Origin: CAMBDS01 sp964355675
GTDB lineage: Bacteria > Electryoneota > AABM5-125-24 > Hatepunaeales > Hatepunaeaceae
NCBI GenBank assembly: GCA_964355675.1
Contig: CAYHEC010000018.1
Location: 16,293 to 80,292 of the forward strand
Length of the DNA stretch: 64,000 nt
Direction of reading: 5' to 3'
The position numbers were made by a program, and so were the translations under genes. Positions 33,976 through 41,877 of the stretch are shown piece after piece. A model generated the notes under the pieces. It did not search any database, was not told the DNA's origin, and saw only the letters and a program-made list of their open reading frames with translations. Every line of letters begins with the position of its first letter. Position 1 is the first letter of the stretch.

Positions 33976-34010
33976 TACAAAAAAGACCGAAGCAATTTTG
34001 CTTCGGTCTA
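33976..34010 (-). terminator. Rho-independent terminator
   Basis: The stem GACCGAAGC / GCTTCGGTC has a 6-nt AATTTT loop and, read on the minus strand, is followed by a T6 run. It ends the transcript of the small secreted protein gene at 34033-34530. Confidence 0.85.
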
Positions 34011-34032
34011 ATAGTTCAGCATATCTTTAAAA

Positions 34033-34530
34033 TTAACGAGGTGTCTCGGACTCCGGCGCTAACGGACCTTCGCTTCCGAAAAATGAGTTCGATCCAGTGT
34101 ATCTGTTCAATCCGTAATAAGTTGGCGCTCGAGCTATTTCAACCCGGAAATGCATGTTATTAGTGGGGCGATAGTCAAGCGCAACACCACCGATAAAGTC
34201 ACTGGAAATTGCCGGCGCACTGGAACCGCTGTATTTTGTGCCCATCATTCCGAGAGTGAAACTTAGCGATACGGGGTCAGAGACCCGATAATGAGCGGTT
34301 GTAGAGTACAGGCTCTGCATAAGCGATCCACCACTAAAACCCATAACGCCCATTTGGAGCGAGTGATCGAAAGTAACGCGGCTCCGATCTATCAAACCGA
34401 AGGATGGAGTACGCGTAACTCCGCCCAAGTAGTCACTGAAACTTGGCGAACTACTCCCAAAACGGGGTAACGCCAATGCCAATGTGGCCGTCAGAAGGAG
34501 ACTTGCAAACGTGATAAAAGTTTTTCGCAT
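34033..34530 (-). CDS. Small secreted protein, probable envelope strand-rich protein
   Basis: 165 residues, not recognised. The signal peptide is clear (MRKTFITFASLLLTATLALA). The mature part is rich in Ser, Gly and aromatic residues with alternating patterns such as VTFDHSLQMGVMGFSGGSLM and VSLSFTLGMMGTKYSG, and FHVRVEIARAP-like strands near the end, suggesting a small barrel or surface-associated protein. It has its own terminator downstream and is flanked by rsfS-operon and GlmU-type genes. Function cannot be inferred. Confidence 0.65.
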   Translation of the reverse strand: MRKTFITFASLLLTATLALALPRFGSSSPSFSDYLGGVTRTPSFGLIDRSRVTFDHSLQMGVMGFSGGSLMQSLYSTTAHYRVSDPVSLSFTLGMMGTKYSGSSAPAISSDFIGGVALDYRPTNNMHFRVEIARAPTYYGLNRYTGSNSFFGSEGPLAPESETPR

Positions 34531-34601
34531 CGATTTGATTCCTGATGAAAAGGGTTAATCCCTTCCAAACAATGACAATCTAATATATTTTTTCGTCTAA
34601 G

Positions 34602-35348
34602 TCAACCGCTTTGTCGGCGAAGCCATTCTGTTTCGAGCATCCTCAACTGATCGGGACTGTTGACGCCTTCGACTTCCAATGCATCTTTGACCAGATACCC
34701 GGCAAGTCTTTCCCCCCATCCAGCCAAAACCGAAATCGTATCGGTCAGGTAAAATTCTCCTGCGGCATTGTCGTTTTTAATACTTTGCAAAGCCTTAAAC
34801 ATCTTCGCCGTATTGAAAAAATAGATGCCCGCATTCACTTCACCGATAAGGCGTTGTGCAGGAGTGGCGTCTTTGTGTTCTACAATTCCGACCAGATCGC
34901 CAGCGCTATTTCGAAGAATTCTTCCGTAGCCTTCCGGAGTTGGCGGCATAAAAGTGAAGACCGTCCCAGCCGAATTACTTGATCGATGTAGATGATATGC
35001 TTCCTCTATCGATCCGGACTTCAGCATCGGGACGTCACCAGAAAGGATAAGCACGTCACCCGGATAGTTCCCCAAGTGAAGTTTACACGCTTGAACGGCG
35101 TCACCGGTTCCAAGCTGTCGTTCCTGTACTGCATAATCGACGCCCATTCCCTCTGTAGCCTTGATGACGAGGTCGCGTCCGTGACCGATGACAAGCACGG
35201 TCTTGTCGGATCCGACTGACTTTGCCTGCTCAATCACATGATGAACGAGCGGTCTTCCGGCAAACTCGTGCAAAACCTTGGGAAGATCCGACATCATCCG
35301 TTTGCCCATTCCGGCGGCAAGGATTATTGTCGCAAACTTTTGAGACAT
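34602..35348 (-). CDS. Sugar-1-phosphate nucleotidyltransferase, GlmU N-terminal-domain type
   Basis: 248 residues covering only the pyrophosphorylase half of GlmU. It opens FATIILAAGMGKRMMSDLPK (signature GxGxRM...PK), then VQERQLGTGDAVQACK (uridine binding), DVLILSGDVPML (metal-binding Asp), GYGRILRN, VEHKDATP, EVNAGIYFFN and FYLTDTI. The left-handed beta-helix acetyltransferase domain is absent. It likely makes UDP-GlcNAc (or a related UDP sugar), with acetyl transfer done by another protein elsewhere. It lies downstream of panC across a tandem hairpin array. Confidence 0.88.
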   Translation of the reverse strand: MSQKFATIILAAGMGKRMMSDLPKVLHEFAGRPLVHHVIEQAKSVGSDKTVLVIGHGRDLVIKATEGMGVDYAVQERQLGTGDAVQACKLHLGNYPGDVLILSGDVPMLKSGSIEEAYHLHRSSNSAGTVFTFMPPTPEGYGRILRNSAGDLVGIVEHKDATPAQRLIGEVNAGIYFFNTAKMFKALQSIKNDNAAGEFYLTDTISVLAGWGERLAGYLVKDALEVEGVNSPDQLRMLETEWLRRQSG

Positions 35349-35400
35349 TTATCTCTTTCTACTTAAGATCTGGTAAAAAGTCCAAAAAAATGTGTTCAAG

Positions 35401-35540
35401 CGGACGCCCTCGTCCGCCCTAAAAAACAATAGTGTCCCACCGGACGCCCTCGTCCGCTATAAAAAACAAAAGTGCCCAGGCTGACGTCCTCGTCCGCCCT
35501 AAAAAAACAATAGTGTCCATGCGGACGCCCTCGTCCGCTA
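35401..35540. repeat. Tandem CGGACGCCCTCGTCCG hairpin array (4 units)
   Basis: Units begin near 35401, 35441, 35481 and 35522 (period about 40 bp). Each is a hairpin CGGACG-ccct-CGTCCG followed by an AT-rich spacer resembling CTAAAAAACAATAGTGTCCC. The spacers are conserved, so this is not CRISPR. The last unit touches the stop codon of panC. The same hairpin is the payload of the elements at 13504 and 39903. Confidence 0.88.
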
Positions 35541-36362
35541 CATCAAAGGACGCAACTCAATATTATCGATCAATCTCGTCTTCCCGACATAGACTGCCAC
35601 AACAGCCCGTGCCGGTCGCTCAATCAACTGAATCGGTGCCAAAGATTCATCATCGACAATATCGACGTACTCAATCCTGACCCTCTGTTCATTTCTAAGT
35701 TCGTCCTCTATAATCCCTGCCAATTTAGAGACTCGTTTCTCGCCTGAATTGCAGGCAGACTGTGCCAACCAAAGCGACTTCGACAAAACAAGCGCACTTT
35801 CCCGTTCCTTTGGCGAAAGATAGACATTTCTCGACGACATCGCCAACCCATCAGCTTCACGAATGATTTCGCCAAAAAGAAGCTTTACCGGAACGTTAAG
35901 GTCGTCAACCATCCGGCGAATGACCATCGCCTGTTGAAAATCTTTCATTCCGAACGCCGCTATGTCACACCCGGTGATATTAAAAAGTTTCAAAACCACC
36001 GTCGCGACGCCCCGAAAATGACCCGGTCGAAAACCGCCGCAGAGAGGCTTCTGGAGTTCCTCCACCTCGACATACGTCTGAAAGCCAGGTGCGTAAATCT
36101 CAGCCGGTTCAGGCGAAAAAACAACCTCACACCCGACCGACTCAAGAAGCTCCAGATCACGGTCTTCACTGCGCGGATAGCGCGATAAGTCCTCACTTGG
36201 ACCGAACTGGATCGGGTTAACGAAGATCGAAGCGGCTTTGATGTCACATTCCCCGTCAAGCAGTCTGACAAGGCTGAGATGTCCTTCATGAAGGTAGCCC
36301 ATTGTCGGAACAAGACCCAACCGTTGATGCTGAGTGTGAATATCCGTTGTATAGGCGATCAT
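35538..36362 (-). CDS. panC: Pantothenate synthetase
   Basis: 274 residues, near the usual 280. All PanC signatures are present: LVPTMGYLHEGHLSLVR (HxGH ATP site), SIFVNPIQFGPSEDLSRYPR, HFRGVATVVLKLFN, AAFGMKDFQQ and DGLAMSSRNVYLS (KMSKS-like). The enzyme joins pantoate and beta-alanine for coenzyme A synthesis. The stop codon abuts the hairpin array at 35401-35540. panB and panD are not in the window. Confidence 0.97.
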   Translation of the reverse strand: MIAYTTDIHTQHQRLGLVPTMGYLHEGHLSLVRLLDGECDIKAASIFVNPIQFGPSEDLSRYPRSEDRDLELLESVGCEVVFSPEPAEIYAPGFQTYVEVEELQKPLCGGFRPGHFRGVATVVLKLFNITGCDIAAFGMKDFQQAMVIRRMVDDLNVPVKLLFGEIIREADGLAMSSRNVYLSPKERESALVLSKSLWLAQSACNSGEKRVSKLAGIIEDELRNEQRVRIEYVDIVDDESLAPIQLIERPARAVVAVYVGKTRLIDNIELRPLM

Positions 36363-36542
36363 TTCAGCGGTAGTGCGAATTACTGTTAAGGAAATAGTAG
36401 CTCCTATTTCTAATGAGAAAACTGAAAATTACACTCTACCCGTCATTAAGTCAAGCAATGTTGAGAATGAGTAGCAAGTCCCATCGATTCAGCCGGGCGA
36501 GGGCTTCGACTTAGCCATTCCAACTAAAAAATGTTGAATTCG

Positions 36543-36571
36543 TTGACAATTAGGAAAAGTGATATTATATT
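36543..36571 (+). promoter_or_regulatory. Sigma-70-type promoter of the metal-resistance operon
   Basis: TTGACA at 36543-36548, a 17-bp spacer and TATATT at 36566-36571 form a near-consensus promoter. The first ATG of the ArsR gene lies only 11 bp past the -10 element, so the leader is a few bases or absent. A direct repeat GAACGT (12 bp apart) between -10 and start may be part of the operator. Confidence 0.8.
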
Positions 36572-36582
36572 AGAACGTATGA

Positions 36583-36891
36583 ATGAACGTCAATATGAAT
36601 AAAGCCGTTGAACATCTCACGCTCAAGACGGCAGAGATATTCAAGATCCTCTCGGACCCGACAAGACTGAAGATTATCCAGACGCTTCAGGAGGCGGAAC
36701 TCTGCGTTGGCGATATCTCTCTGCATACCGGTTTTTCACAATCGACCGTCTCGCATCACTTGAAGACATTGCGGGAAGCTAATCTGGTCGGGTTGCGAAA
36801 GTCGGGAAAACAGTCCTTTTACCGTCTTGCCGACAGTCATGTCTCGGCGCTTCTTGCCGTTGCCAGAGACCATGCGAGGGAATCGATTTGA
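36583..36891 (+). CDS. ArsR/SmtB-family metal-sensing repressor
   Basis: 102 residues forming a winged helix: IFKILSDPTRLKIIQTLQEA, ELCVGDISLHTGFSQSTVSH (the metal-site ELCVGD segment of the ArsR family plus recognition helix), HHLKTLREANLVGLRKSGKQ and FYRLADSHVSALL. C-terminal His residues (DSHVSALL, RDHARE) could form the alpha-5 zinc site seen in SmtB/CzrA proteins. It is first in an operon with DUF302 and a Zn/Cd-type ATPase, so it probably represses them until metal binds. Starts at 36583 or 36595 are both possible. Confidence 0.9.
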   Translation: MNVNMNKAVEHLTLKTAEIFKILSDPTRLKIIQTLQEAELCVGDISLHTGFSQSTVSHHLKTLREANLVGLRKSGKQSFYRLADSHVSALLAVARDHARESI

Positions 36892-36937
36892 TCTCCTCGT
36901 ATGAACCAACATCAATATAACTAAAATAGGAACTGCT

Positions 36938-37354
36938 TTGAAGAACATTGCCAATTACGGCTTCCAAATTACGACTACTCTCTCATTTGACGAGACAATC
37001 GCCAAAGCAACCGAATTTTTGAAAGAGGAAGGCTTCGGCATCCTGACTGAAATCAACGTTAAAAAGACTCTGAAAGAGAAAATCGACGTTGACTTCAAGC
37101 CTTTTCACATCCTCGGCGCCTGTAACCCTTCCTTCGCTCACCGCGCTCTGTCTGCCGTACCCGAAGTCAGTCTGTTTCTCCCCTGCAACGTCGTTGTCTG
37201 GGACGAGGGTAGCCACCGGGTTGTCTCAATGATGGATCCGCAGATAATGTCTATGATTATCGACAACGCCGAAGTCAAATCCCTTGCCTGCGAAGTCGCA
37301 CAGATTCTTCGTAAAGTCATTACCCGCCTCGAAGAGCTTCGACCCAATGCCTGA
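36938..37354 (+). CDS. DUF302-family protein
   Basis: 138 residues, matching DUF302 over most of its length: TTLSFDETIAKATEFLKEEG, GFGILTEINVKKTLKEKI, FKPFHILGACNPSFAHRALS and VSLFLPCNVVVWDEG. The start is TTG at 36938, with AGGA a few bases upstream. DUF302 proteins have no established biochemical role but often sit beside metal or redox genes. Here the gene lies between an ArsR repressor and a P-type metal ATPase and overlaps the latter by 8 bp. The two Cys and His residues in the core may bind metal (inference). Confidence 0.88.
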   Translation: MKNIANYGFQITTTLSFDETIAKATEFLKEEGFGILTEINVKKTLKEKIDVDFKPFHILGACNPSFAHRALSAVPEVSLFLPCNVVVWDEGSHRVVSMMDPQIMSMIIDNAEVKSLACEVAQILRKVITRLEELRPNA

Positions 37355-39455
37355 AAGCCGTTGGAATATCGAAGGTATGTGTTGCCCGAATTGTGCCACC
37401 AAAATCGAGGACGCCGTCGGAAAACTTCCCGGCGCACTCTCTGTTCAGGTTGACTTCATCAATAAATCGCTTCGCGTTGGCGGCGATTCGATCTCCAACA
37501 AGAGCGTCGAGAAAACGGTAAGTGAACTCGGCTATAAAGCTCTCCCGCCGACAACGCGGAATATCGATTCTCCTATCACAACCGGTTGGATACCTGTCGA
37601 GCAACGCCTTCATATTATTCTCATCAGTTTGGGAATCATTGCAATCGCATTGGGAGGGGTTGGCAGGTGGATCGGCTGGTCGGACTATTGGACGATTCCG
37701 CTGATCATCCTCGGGGCTCTTCCCGGCAGAGCGATATTTATTAACGGTTTTCGTTCCGTAATCAAGCTCCGCCTTGACATGGACTTCCTGATGAGCTCCG
37801 CCGCAGTCGGCGCCGCCGCGCTCGGACAATGGACGGAAGCCGGAGTGATCGTTATGCTCTACACTATCAGCGAACTTCTGGAAGGGCTAAGCGTCGAACG
37901 GTCACGCAGGGAAGTCAAATCACTGATGGTTTTAGCGCCCCGAATGGCCTTTCTGGTCAATGGAAAAGTGACCATAGAGGTTTCCGCCGATTCCTTGCGT
38001 CGTGGTGATAGAGTGCTGGTCAAGCCCGGGTCGATTATCCCCGTCGATGGGAAAATAACTTCCGGGTTGACAACCGTCAATCAAGCCTCGTTGACCGGAG
38101 AATCACTTCCGATAGACAAAACTATCGGCGGCTCTGTCCTTGCCGGTTCGATCAATGGTTCGGGAGCCATCGAGGTCATTACCGAACATGCACCCGGTGA
38201 AACAATGCTCGACCGCGTGATCAACTTGATCACCGAAGCGCAAGCGGTACGGACGCCTCTGCAGACATCTATAGAGAGATTCGCTAAATACTATACTCCT
38301 GCGGTTTTTGTTGGTGCAACATTGGTGGCGATAATTCCGCCCTTACTCGGCATTGGCGAGTGGAGTGTCTGGATCTATCGCTCCCTTACCTTGCTGATGA
38401 TCGCGTGCCCTTGCGCGTTGGTTCTGGCGACGCCAGTGGCGCTGGTTTCAGCGCTCGCTACCTCTGCTCGGAACGGCGTCCTTGTCAAAGGCGGCCGGTA
38501 TCTGGAGGGTTTAAGCCGGATCCCAGTCATCGCGTTCGACAAGACAGGAACGATCACAGAAGGTTCGCCTTCGGTCAATGGCGTTCATCTGCTCGACGGG
38601 GTTCCCCCCCATGAGATGATCCGTCTTGCCGCTTCGGTCGAGCTTCACAGCGAACACCCTATCGCTCAGGCAGTCTTGGCGCGAGCCCGTACCGAAGGCA
38701 TCATTCTGACTACCCCCACAAACTTTGAGGCATTCCCCGGACGCGGCGCAAGGGCTACTATCGGCGAACATGAAGTTTATGTAGGCAGTCACGCCCTTTT
38801 TGAGGAGCGCGGTCTCTGCGACGACCGTATCCATGACGTGCTTGCCAGTGTCGAAGGATCGGCAACAACAGCAATGTTGATTGGACGAAATAACGCGCTG
38901 ATCGGCTTGATTGGTATTGCCGACCGGTTGAGGTCTGACTCGGTTACAGCGGTAAAATCGTTGAAGGTTCAAGGGGTTCGGCATATAGCTCTGTTGACCG
39001 GGGATAATCACCTCACCGCCGAAGCAGTCGGGCGGGAAATCGGAGCTGATCTGATAAAATCGGAACTTCTGCCCGAACAAAAGATCGAAGCGGTTCGGTC
39101 GCTAAAAGCACAATTCGGCAGTGTGGTGATGGTCGGCGACGGGGTCAACGACGCTCCCGCTTTGGCGGCGGCGGACGTGGGAGTAGGAATTGGCGGGACC
39201 GGATCGGACGCGGCGCTGGAAACGGCAGATATTGTTCTGATGAGTGGGGGAATCAGTAAACTTCCGTGGTTGCACAAACTCTCGACTCGTTCGCGGCGGA
39301 TCATTGCCGCGAATATCGTCTTGGCGCTCGGAGTTAAGGCTATCTTTCTCGTCCTTGCTGTCACCGGAAACGCTACGCTCTGGATGGCGCTCTTTGCCGA
39401 TACGGGAGTCGCTCTGTTGGTTATCAGCAACGGTTTGAGACTGCTGAAGGAATAG
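37347..39455 (+). CDS. Heavy-metal P1B-type ATPase, Zn/Cd/Pb class
   Basis: 702 residues from the ATG at 37347; an upstream ATG at 37284 would overlap DUF302 by 71 bp. It has an N-terminal HMA domain with GMCCPNCATKIE, a membrane region of eight helices, the actuator TGES motif (SLTGESLPID), the intramembrane CPC (LLMIACPCALVLATPVALVS), the phosphorylation loop AFDKTGTITEG, SEHPIA and GDGVNDAPAL. The last helices read LGVKAIFLVLAVTG and LFADTGVALLV, with the Lys and Asp that define ZntA/CadA-type zinc, cadmium or lead exporters rather than copper ATPases. It is regulated with the ArsR repressor upstream. Confidence 0.93.
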   Translation: MPESRWNIEGMCCPNCATKIEDAVGKLPGALSVQVDFINKSLRVGGDSISNKSVEKTVSELGYKALPPTTRNIDSPITTGWIPVEQRLHIILISLGIIAIALGGVGRWIGWSDYWTIPLIILGALPGRAIFINGFRSVIKLRLDMDFLMSSAAVGAAALGQWTEAGVIVMLYTISELLEGLSVERSRREVKSLMVLAPRMAFLVNGKVTIEVSADSLRRGDRVLVKPGSIIPVDGKITSGLTTVNQASLTGESLPIDKTIGGSVLAGSINGSGAIEVITEHAPGETMLDRVINLITEAQAVRTPLQTSIERFAKYYTPAVFVGATLVAIIPPLLGIGEWSVWIYRSLTLLMIACPCALVLATPVALVSALATSARNGVLVKGGRYLEGLSRIPVIAFDKTGTITEGSPSVNGVHLLDGVPPHEMIRLAASVELHSEHPIAQAVLARARTEGIILTTPTNFEAFPGRGARATIGEHEVYVGSHALFEERGLCDDRIHDVLASVEGSATTAMLIGRNNALIGLIGIADRLRSDSVTAVKSLKVQGVRHIALLTGDNHLTAEAVGREIGADLIKSELLPEQKIEAVRSLKAQFGSVVMVGDGVNDAPALAAADVGVGIGGTGSDAALETADIVLMSGGISKLPWLHKLSTRSRRIIAANIVLALGVKAIFLVLAVTGNATLWMALFADTGVALLVISNGLRLLKE

Positions 39456-39712
39456 GGGAAAATTTCTTCCGTCACCGCCCCGTCGGTGACGGTCGGTTGC
39501 ATGCTCTCGGGGGGAAGATTTCTTCCGTCACCGCCCCGTCGGTGACGGTCGGTTACACGCTCTCGATACGACAGGCGTCCCTACGATCTCGGTACGACAG
39601 GCGTCCCCGCCTGTCACAATATTGTAGGGGCGAAGCTTGCCTTCGCCCGCGCCGCGGGCGCGTCATTCTCGGTAAGGCGGACAGTTGTCCGCCTTACTTG
39701 CTTATTTACGGA
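39456..39712. repeat. Dense cluster of unrelated intergenic hairpins
   Basis: A region without genes. Two tandem copies of a hairpin CCGTCACCG-ccc-CGGTGACGG (about 39469 and 39525) are followed by GACAGGCG-tcccc-CGCCTGTC (about 39596-39616), GGGCGAAG-cttgc-CTTCGCCC (about 39630-39649) and GGTAAGGCGGAC-agtt-GTCCGCCTTAC (about 39671-39696). Each hairpin has a different sequence, so this is an accumulation site for several repeat families. Confidence 0.75.
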
Positions 39713-39771
39713 AGTCAGACGAAAGGACTTGCACGCACCGTGTTTCACCGCTATATTGATTTCGTCTGACT
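39713..39771. repeat. Inverted repeat, possible small element
   Basis: AGTCAGACGAAA (39713-39724) and its exact complement TTTCGTCTGACT (39760-39771) enclose 35 bp that contain no hairpin. No target duplication is seen. It could be a relic element or a weak terminator upstream of the DUF4258 gene. Confidence 0.5.
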
Positions 39772-39802
39772 CTACCTTAAAACATTTGAACAAGTAAGCC
39801 AA

Positions 39803-40212
39803 TTGAGTACGATCCTAATTTCCGGTTGCCGCCTTTCAATCCATGCGGAAGCTATCCTGAAGGAACGCGAACTCGATACCCGTTGGATTGAGGCGACTAT
39901 CCGAGTTCGTTGATTTATTCCTTTCGACCCCTGAGTCTTCAGGCGGACGTCCTCGTCCGCCAAAATTTCCGTGCTTGTTTGTCGGCGGACGAGGACGTCC
40001 GCCTGAACAAAGTTGGCAATTTCTCGAATAAATCAACGAACTCTATCCATACGCCCGATACGACTTTGTTAGGTGAAGACGGCAATTTTCATTATATTAA
40101 GGCGATACAAGAGTTTGGCGGACGTAAATTGAGGGTGGTCGTTAATCATTACCTTGTCCCCAATAAGATTGTGACAATATTCTTCGATAGAAGATTGAGA
40201 GGAAAGCAATGA
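39803..40212 (+). pseudogene. DUF4258-family (toxin-like) gene disrupted by a MITE
   Basis: The 5' part from TTG 39803 reads STILISGCRLSIHAEAILKE then RWIEATI and hits a stop within the inserted element. The 3' part reads GNFHYIKAIQEFGGRKLRVV, then KIVTIFFDRRLRGKQ, with no start of its own. Deleting the element (39903-40043) plus one 5-bp duplication (TATCC) rejoins the frame as RWIEATIHTPDTTLLGEDG, a complete DUF4258 protein of about 87 residues. DUF4258 proteins are commonly found beside DUF2283 genes in toxin-antitoxin-like pairs. The stop overlaps the DUF2283 start (ATGA), so the pair was translationally coupled before the insertion. Confidence 0.9.
39903..40043. mobile_element. MITE-like element, family 1 (GAGTTCGTTGATTTATTC termini)
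   Basis: 141 bp with perfect 18-bp terminal inverted repeats GAGTTCGTTGATTTATTC and a TATCC target duplication on both sides. The inside is two inverted copies of the GGCGGACG-tcct-CGTCCGCC hairpin separated by a spacer with GTGCTTGTTTGTC. No coding capacity. The same termini with a different interior occur at 57292-57454. Confidence 0.92.
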
Positions 40213-40409
40213 GACTTAGAATAGACAAAGAAGACGACGCGCTTTACCTCAGACTTGACGAAAGTTCAATCGTGGAGTCCGAAGAAGTCGAGCCGGGCGT
40301 GATACTTGACTTCGACGCGGCGGGACGCGTAGTTGGAGTTGAGATGCTGGGCTTAAGTAAACGCACTACAATTGAGCAGATCAGCCATTTTCAGTTGGAA
40401 ACGGCATAG
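40209..40409 (+). CDS. DUF2283-family protein (antitoxin-like)
   Basis: 66 residues, a full DUF2283 domain: MRLRIDKEDDALYLRLDES, then VEPGVILDFDAAGRVVGVEM and LGLSKR. DUF2283 genes typically lie directly downstream of DUF4258 genes, as here. The start ATG overlaps the DUF4258 stop. With the partner gene broken by a MITE, this gene may now be an orphan and may have lost translational coupling. Confidence 0.88.
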   Translation: MRLRIDKEDDALYLRLDESSIVESEEVEPGVILDFDAAGRVVGVEMLGLSKRTTIEQISHFQLETA

Positions 40410-40479
40410 AAGAAATAGAAATCATCGGTATTGAAATCCAACTCGCCAGCAAATCGTGCCACCCAACGACCTTGACCAC

Positions 40480-41877
40480 CTACTGAAACTTAAACACAAA
40501 CGGAAACACCACCACCACAATACCCGCCCAGATCACGTACACCGGGATATATGCTGTCTGCCAACGTTCCAGCGAGGTAAATGTGCCGCGCTTAAGTATG
40601 AACCTCCCGTAAAGAATCGCCGAGCCTCCAAGGTTGCTAAGGAGGATCAGGTTCTCCCCTAACGCCGCCACTTTGTTTGGGCTGAATCCGAATTCTGAGA
40701 TTCGCTTTGAGATTGCCCACAGGGCGAGAATATCGACCACCAAGGCGCTTACCACCAACAGAAACTGCAACCGGTCAAACAGGTCGGGCGGCGCCTCTGG
40801 ATCACGCGCTGAGATCGAGTAGAGAAGCAGACAGAGTATCAAAACCAGCAACAGATCGAAACCGATCAGCACGTCCCTTTCTATCAGAATACTGCTTCTC
40901 AAGGAGAGCATTACAACGATGTAACTCAGTAGCAGAATTGTAAATAGCGGAGTGAATAACCGCGTCAACACGGGCGCCATATTTTCGATAATGCTTTGCT
41001 TCGCCTCCACCAGCCAACCGGCGATAACAACCGCTCCGGCAACCCCGCACGGCAATAGCCATCCCTCCCTGAACGGTTCCACATCTACCCCGATGGAGTT
41101 GAAGAGCAGGAAGGTAAAGCCAGTCAACACCCCACCGCCCAAGGCGATCAGCGCGAGATAGATGAACCATTCGCCCGAAAAACGCACGAGGTTCATCCGT
41201 TGAGTATGGCTATCCCACCGGCCCCCCATATACGCTACTCCTGTAAAAATCCAGAGTGCCATTGGCAGATGTATCGCCGCAAGAATTTCGGTGGATCCGA
41301 GTCTCGTGAACGGCAAAAGGTTTATCAATAAACCTGCCGCCAGAAACGGAACGGCTACCCTCATTATTCCAGCTCGATCCAAGTGACGCTTCCACGCGAA
41401 AAATGCGGCAAGCATCGGCAGGATCAACAGACTGAAATTGCGTAGATAAAATGATTGGTCGGCGGGTAACTCTCCCATATGCACGCCGAACAACTGGGGA
41501 AGCTTGACCGCAATGCCTGCGGCAACTGCCAGACCCACTGCGACAAGTGTGTCGCGATGACTTCCGGTTGAGCGCCCTCCCGTGCCAGAAGGAGCGACAA
41601 GTTGCTTCCAAAGGCGCTCTGAATATTCCTGCGCAAATTCATGCGACAGAGAATTCAGATCTCCCATCCGCTTGATAGCTACAAGAAAAGCCTCGTCGTC
41701 ACTTAGTCCGGCTTGGCTCAGCGTGGTAATTTGCGACCGTAGGTGGTCTTCTAATTCCTCAACATCGACAGTGCGGATTGCTTCGAACCGAAGCAAATGT
41801 TCGCGCCACTGATTGATCCGATCCTCAATTGTCTGCCTTTCATCCATACAGACGCCCCTTTCAGTACTGTTTATCAT
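40480..41877 (-). CDS. HAAS/permease-prefix-domain multi-pass membrane protein
   Basis: 465 residues. The N-terminus (about 12-95) is a permease-prefix/HAAS-like helical domain: INQWREHLLRFEAIRTVDVE, ELEDHLRSQITTLSQAGLSD and EAFLVAIKRMGDLNSLSHEF. About ten hydrophobic helices follow. Such genes usually come directly after a PadR-type repressor, as here, with a 4-bp overlap. A second start at residue 11 (MDERQ) is possible. The pair presumably senses an envelope or chemical signal. No transport substrate is evident. Confidence 0.82.
   Translation of the reverse strand: MINSTERGVCMDERQTIEDRINQWREHLLRFEAIRTVDVEELEDHLRSQITTLSQAGLSDDEAFLVAIKRMGDLNSLSHEFAQEYSERLWKQLVAPSGTGGRSTGSHRDTLVAVGLAVAAGIAVKLPQLFGVHMGELPADQSFYLRNFSLLILPMLAAFFAWKRHLDRAGIMRVAVPFLAAGLLINLLPFTRLGSTEILAAIHLPMALWIFTGVAYMGGRWDSHTQRMNLVRFSGEWFIYLALIALGGGVLTGFTFLLFNSIGVDVEPFREGWLLPCGVAGAVVIAGWLVEAKQSIIENMAPVLTRLFTPLFTILLLSYIVVMLSLRSSILIERDVLIGFDLLLVLILCLLLYSISARDPEAPPDLFDRLQFLLVVSALVVDILALWAISKRISEFGFSPNKVAALGENLILLSNLGGSAILYGRFILKRGTFTSLERWQTAYIPVYVIWAGIVVVVFPFVFKFQ

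Noticed and set aside
35401..35540. Regularly spaced repeats resembling a small CRISPR array (also at 25795-26009 and 49143-49315)
   Set aside because: Spacers are conserved between units instead of unique, the repeats are self-complementary throughout, one array lies inside a gene, and no cas genes are present.
37284..37346. ATG 21 codons upstream of the chosen P-type ATPase start
   Set aside because: It lies 71 bp inside the DUF302 gene and adds residues unlike HMA-domain N-termini; ATG 37347 overlaps the stop by 8 bp and gives a normal start.
39713..39771. Considered as a third MITE of the family-1 type
   Set aside because: Its 12-bp arms differ from both terminal-repeat types, no target duplication was found, and it has no internal twin hairpin.
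39903..40043. Interpretation of the element as an ordinary transcription terminator
   Set aside because: The 5-bp target duplication, precise termini shared with a second copy, and restored gene on removal point to transposition.
39910..40212. A 100-residue reading frame taken as an intact gene
   Set aside because: Its first third is translated MITE sequence; only the part after 40044 is DUF4258. It is the 3' half of the disrupted gene, not an independent gene.
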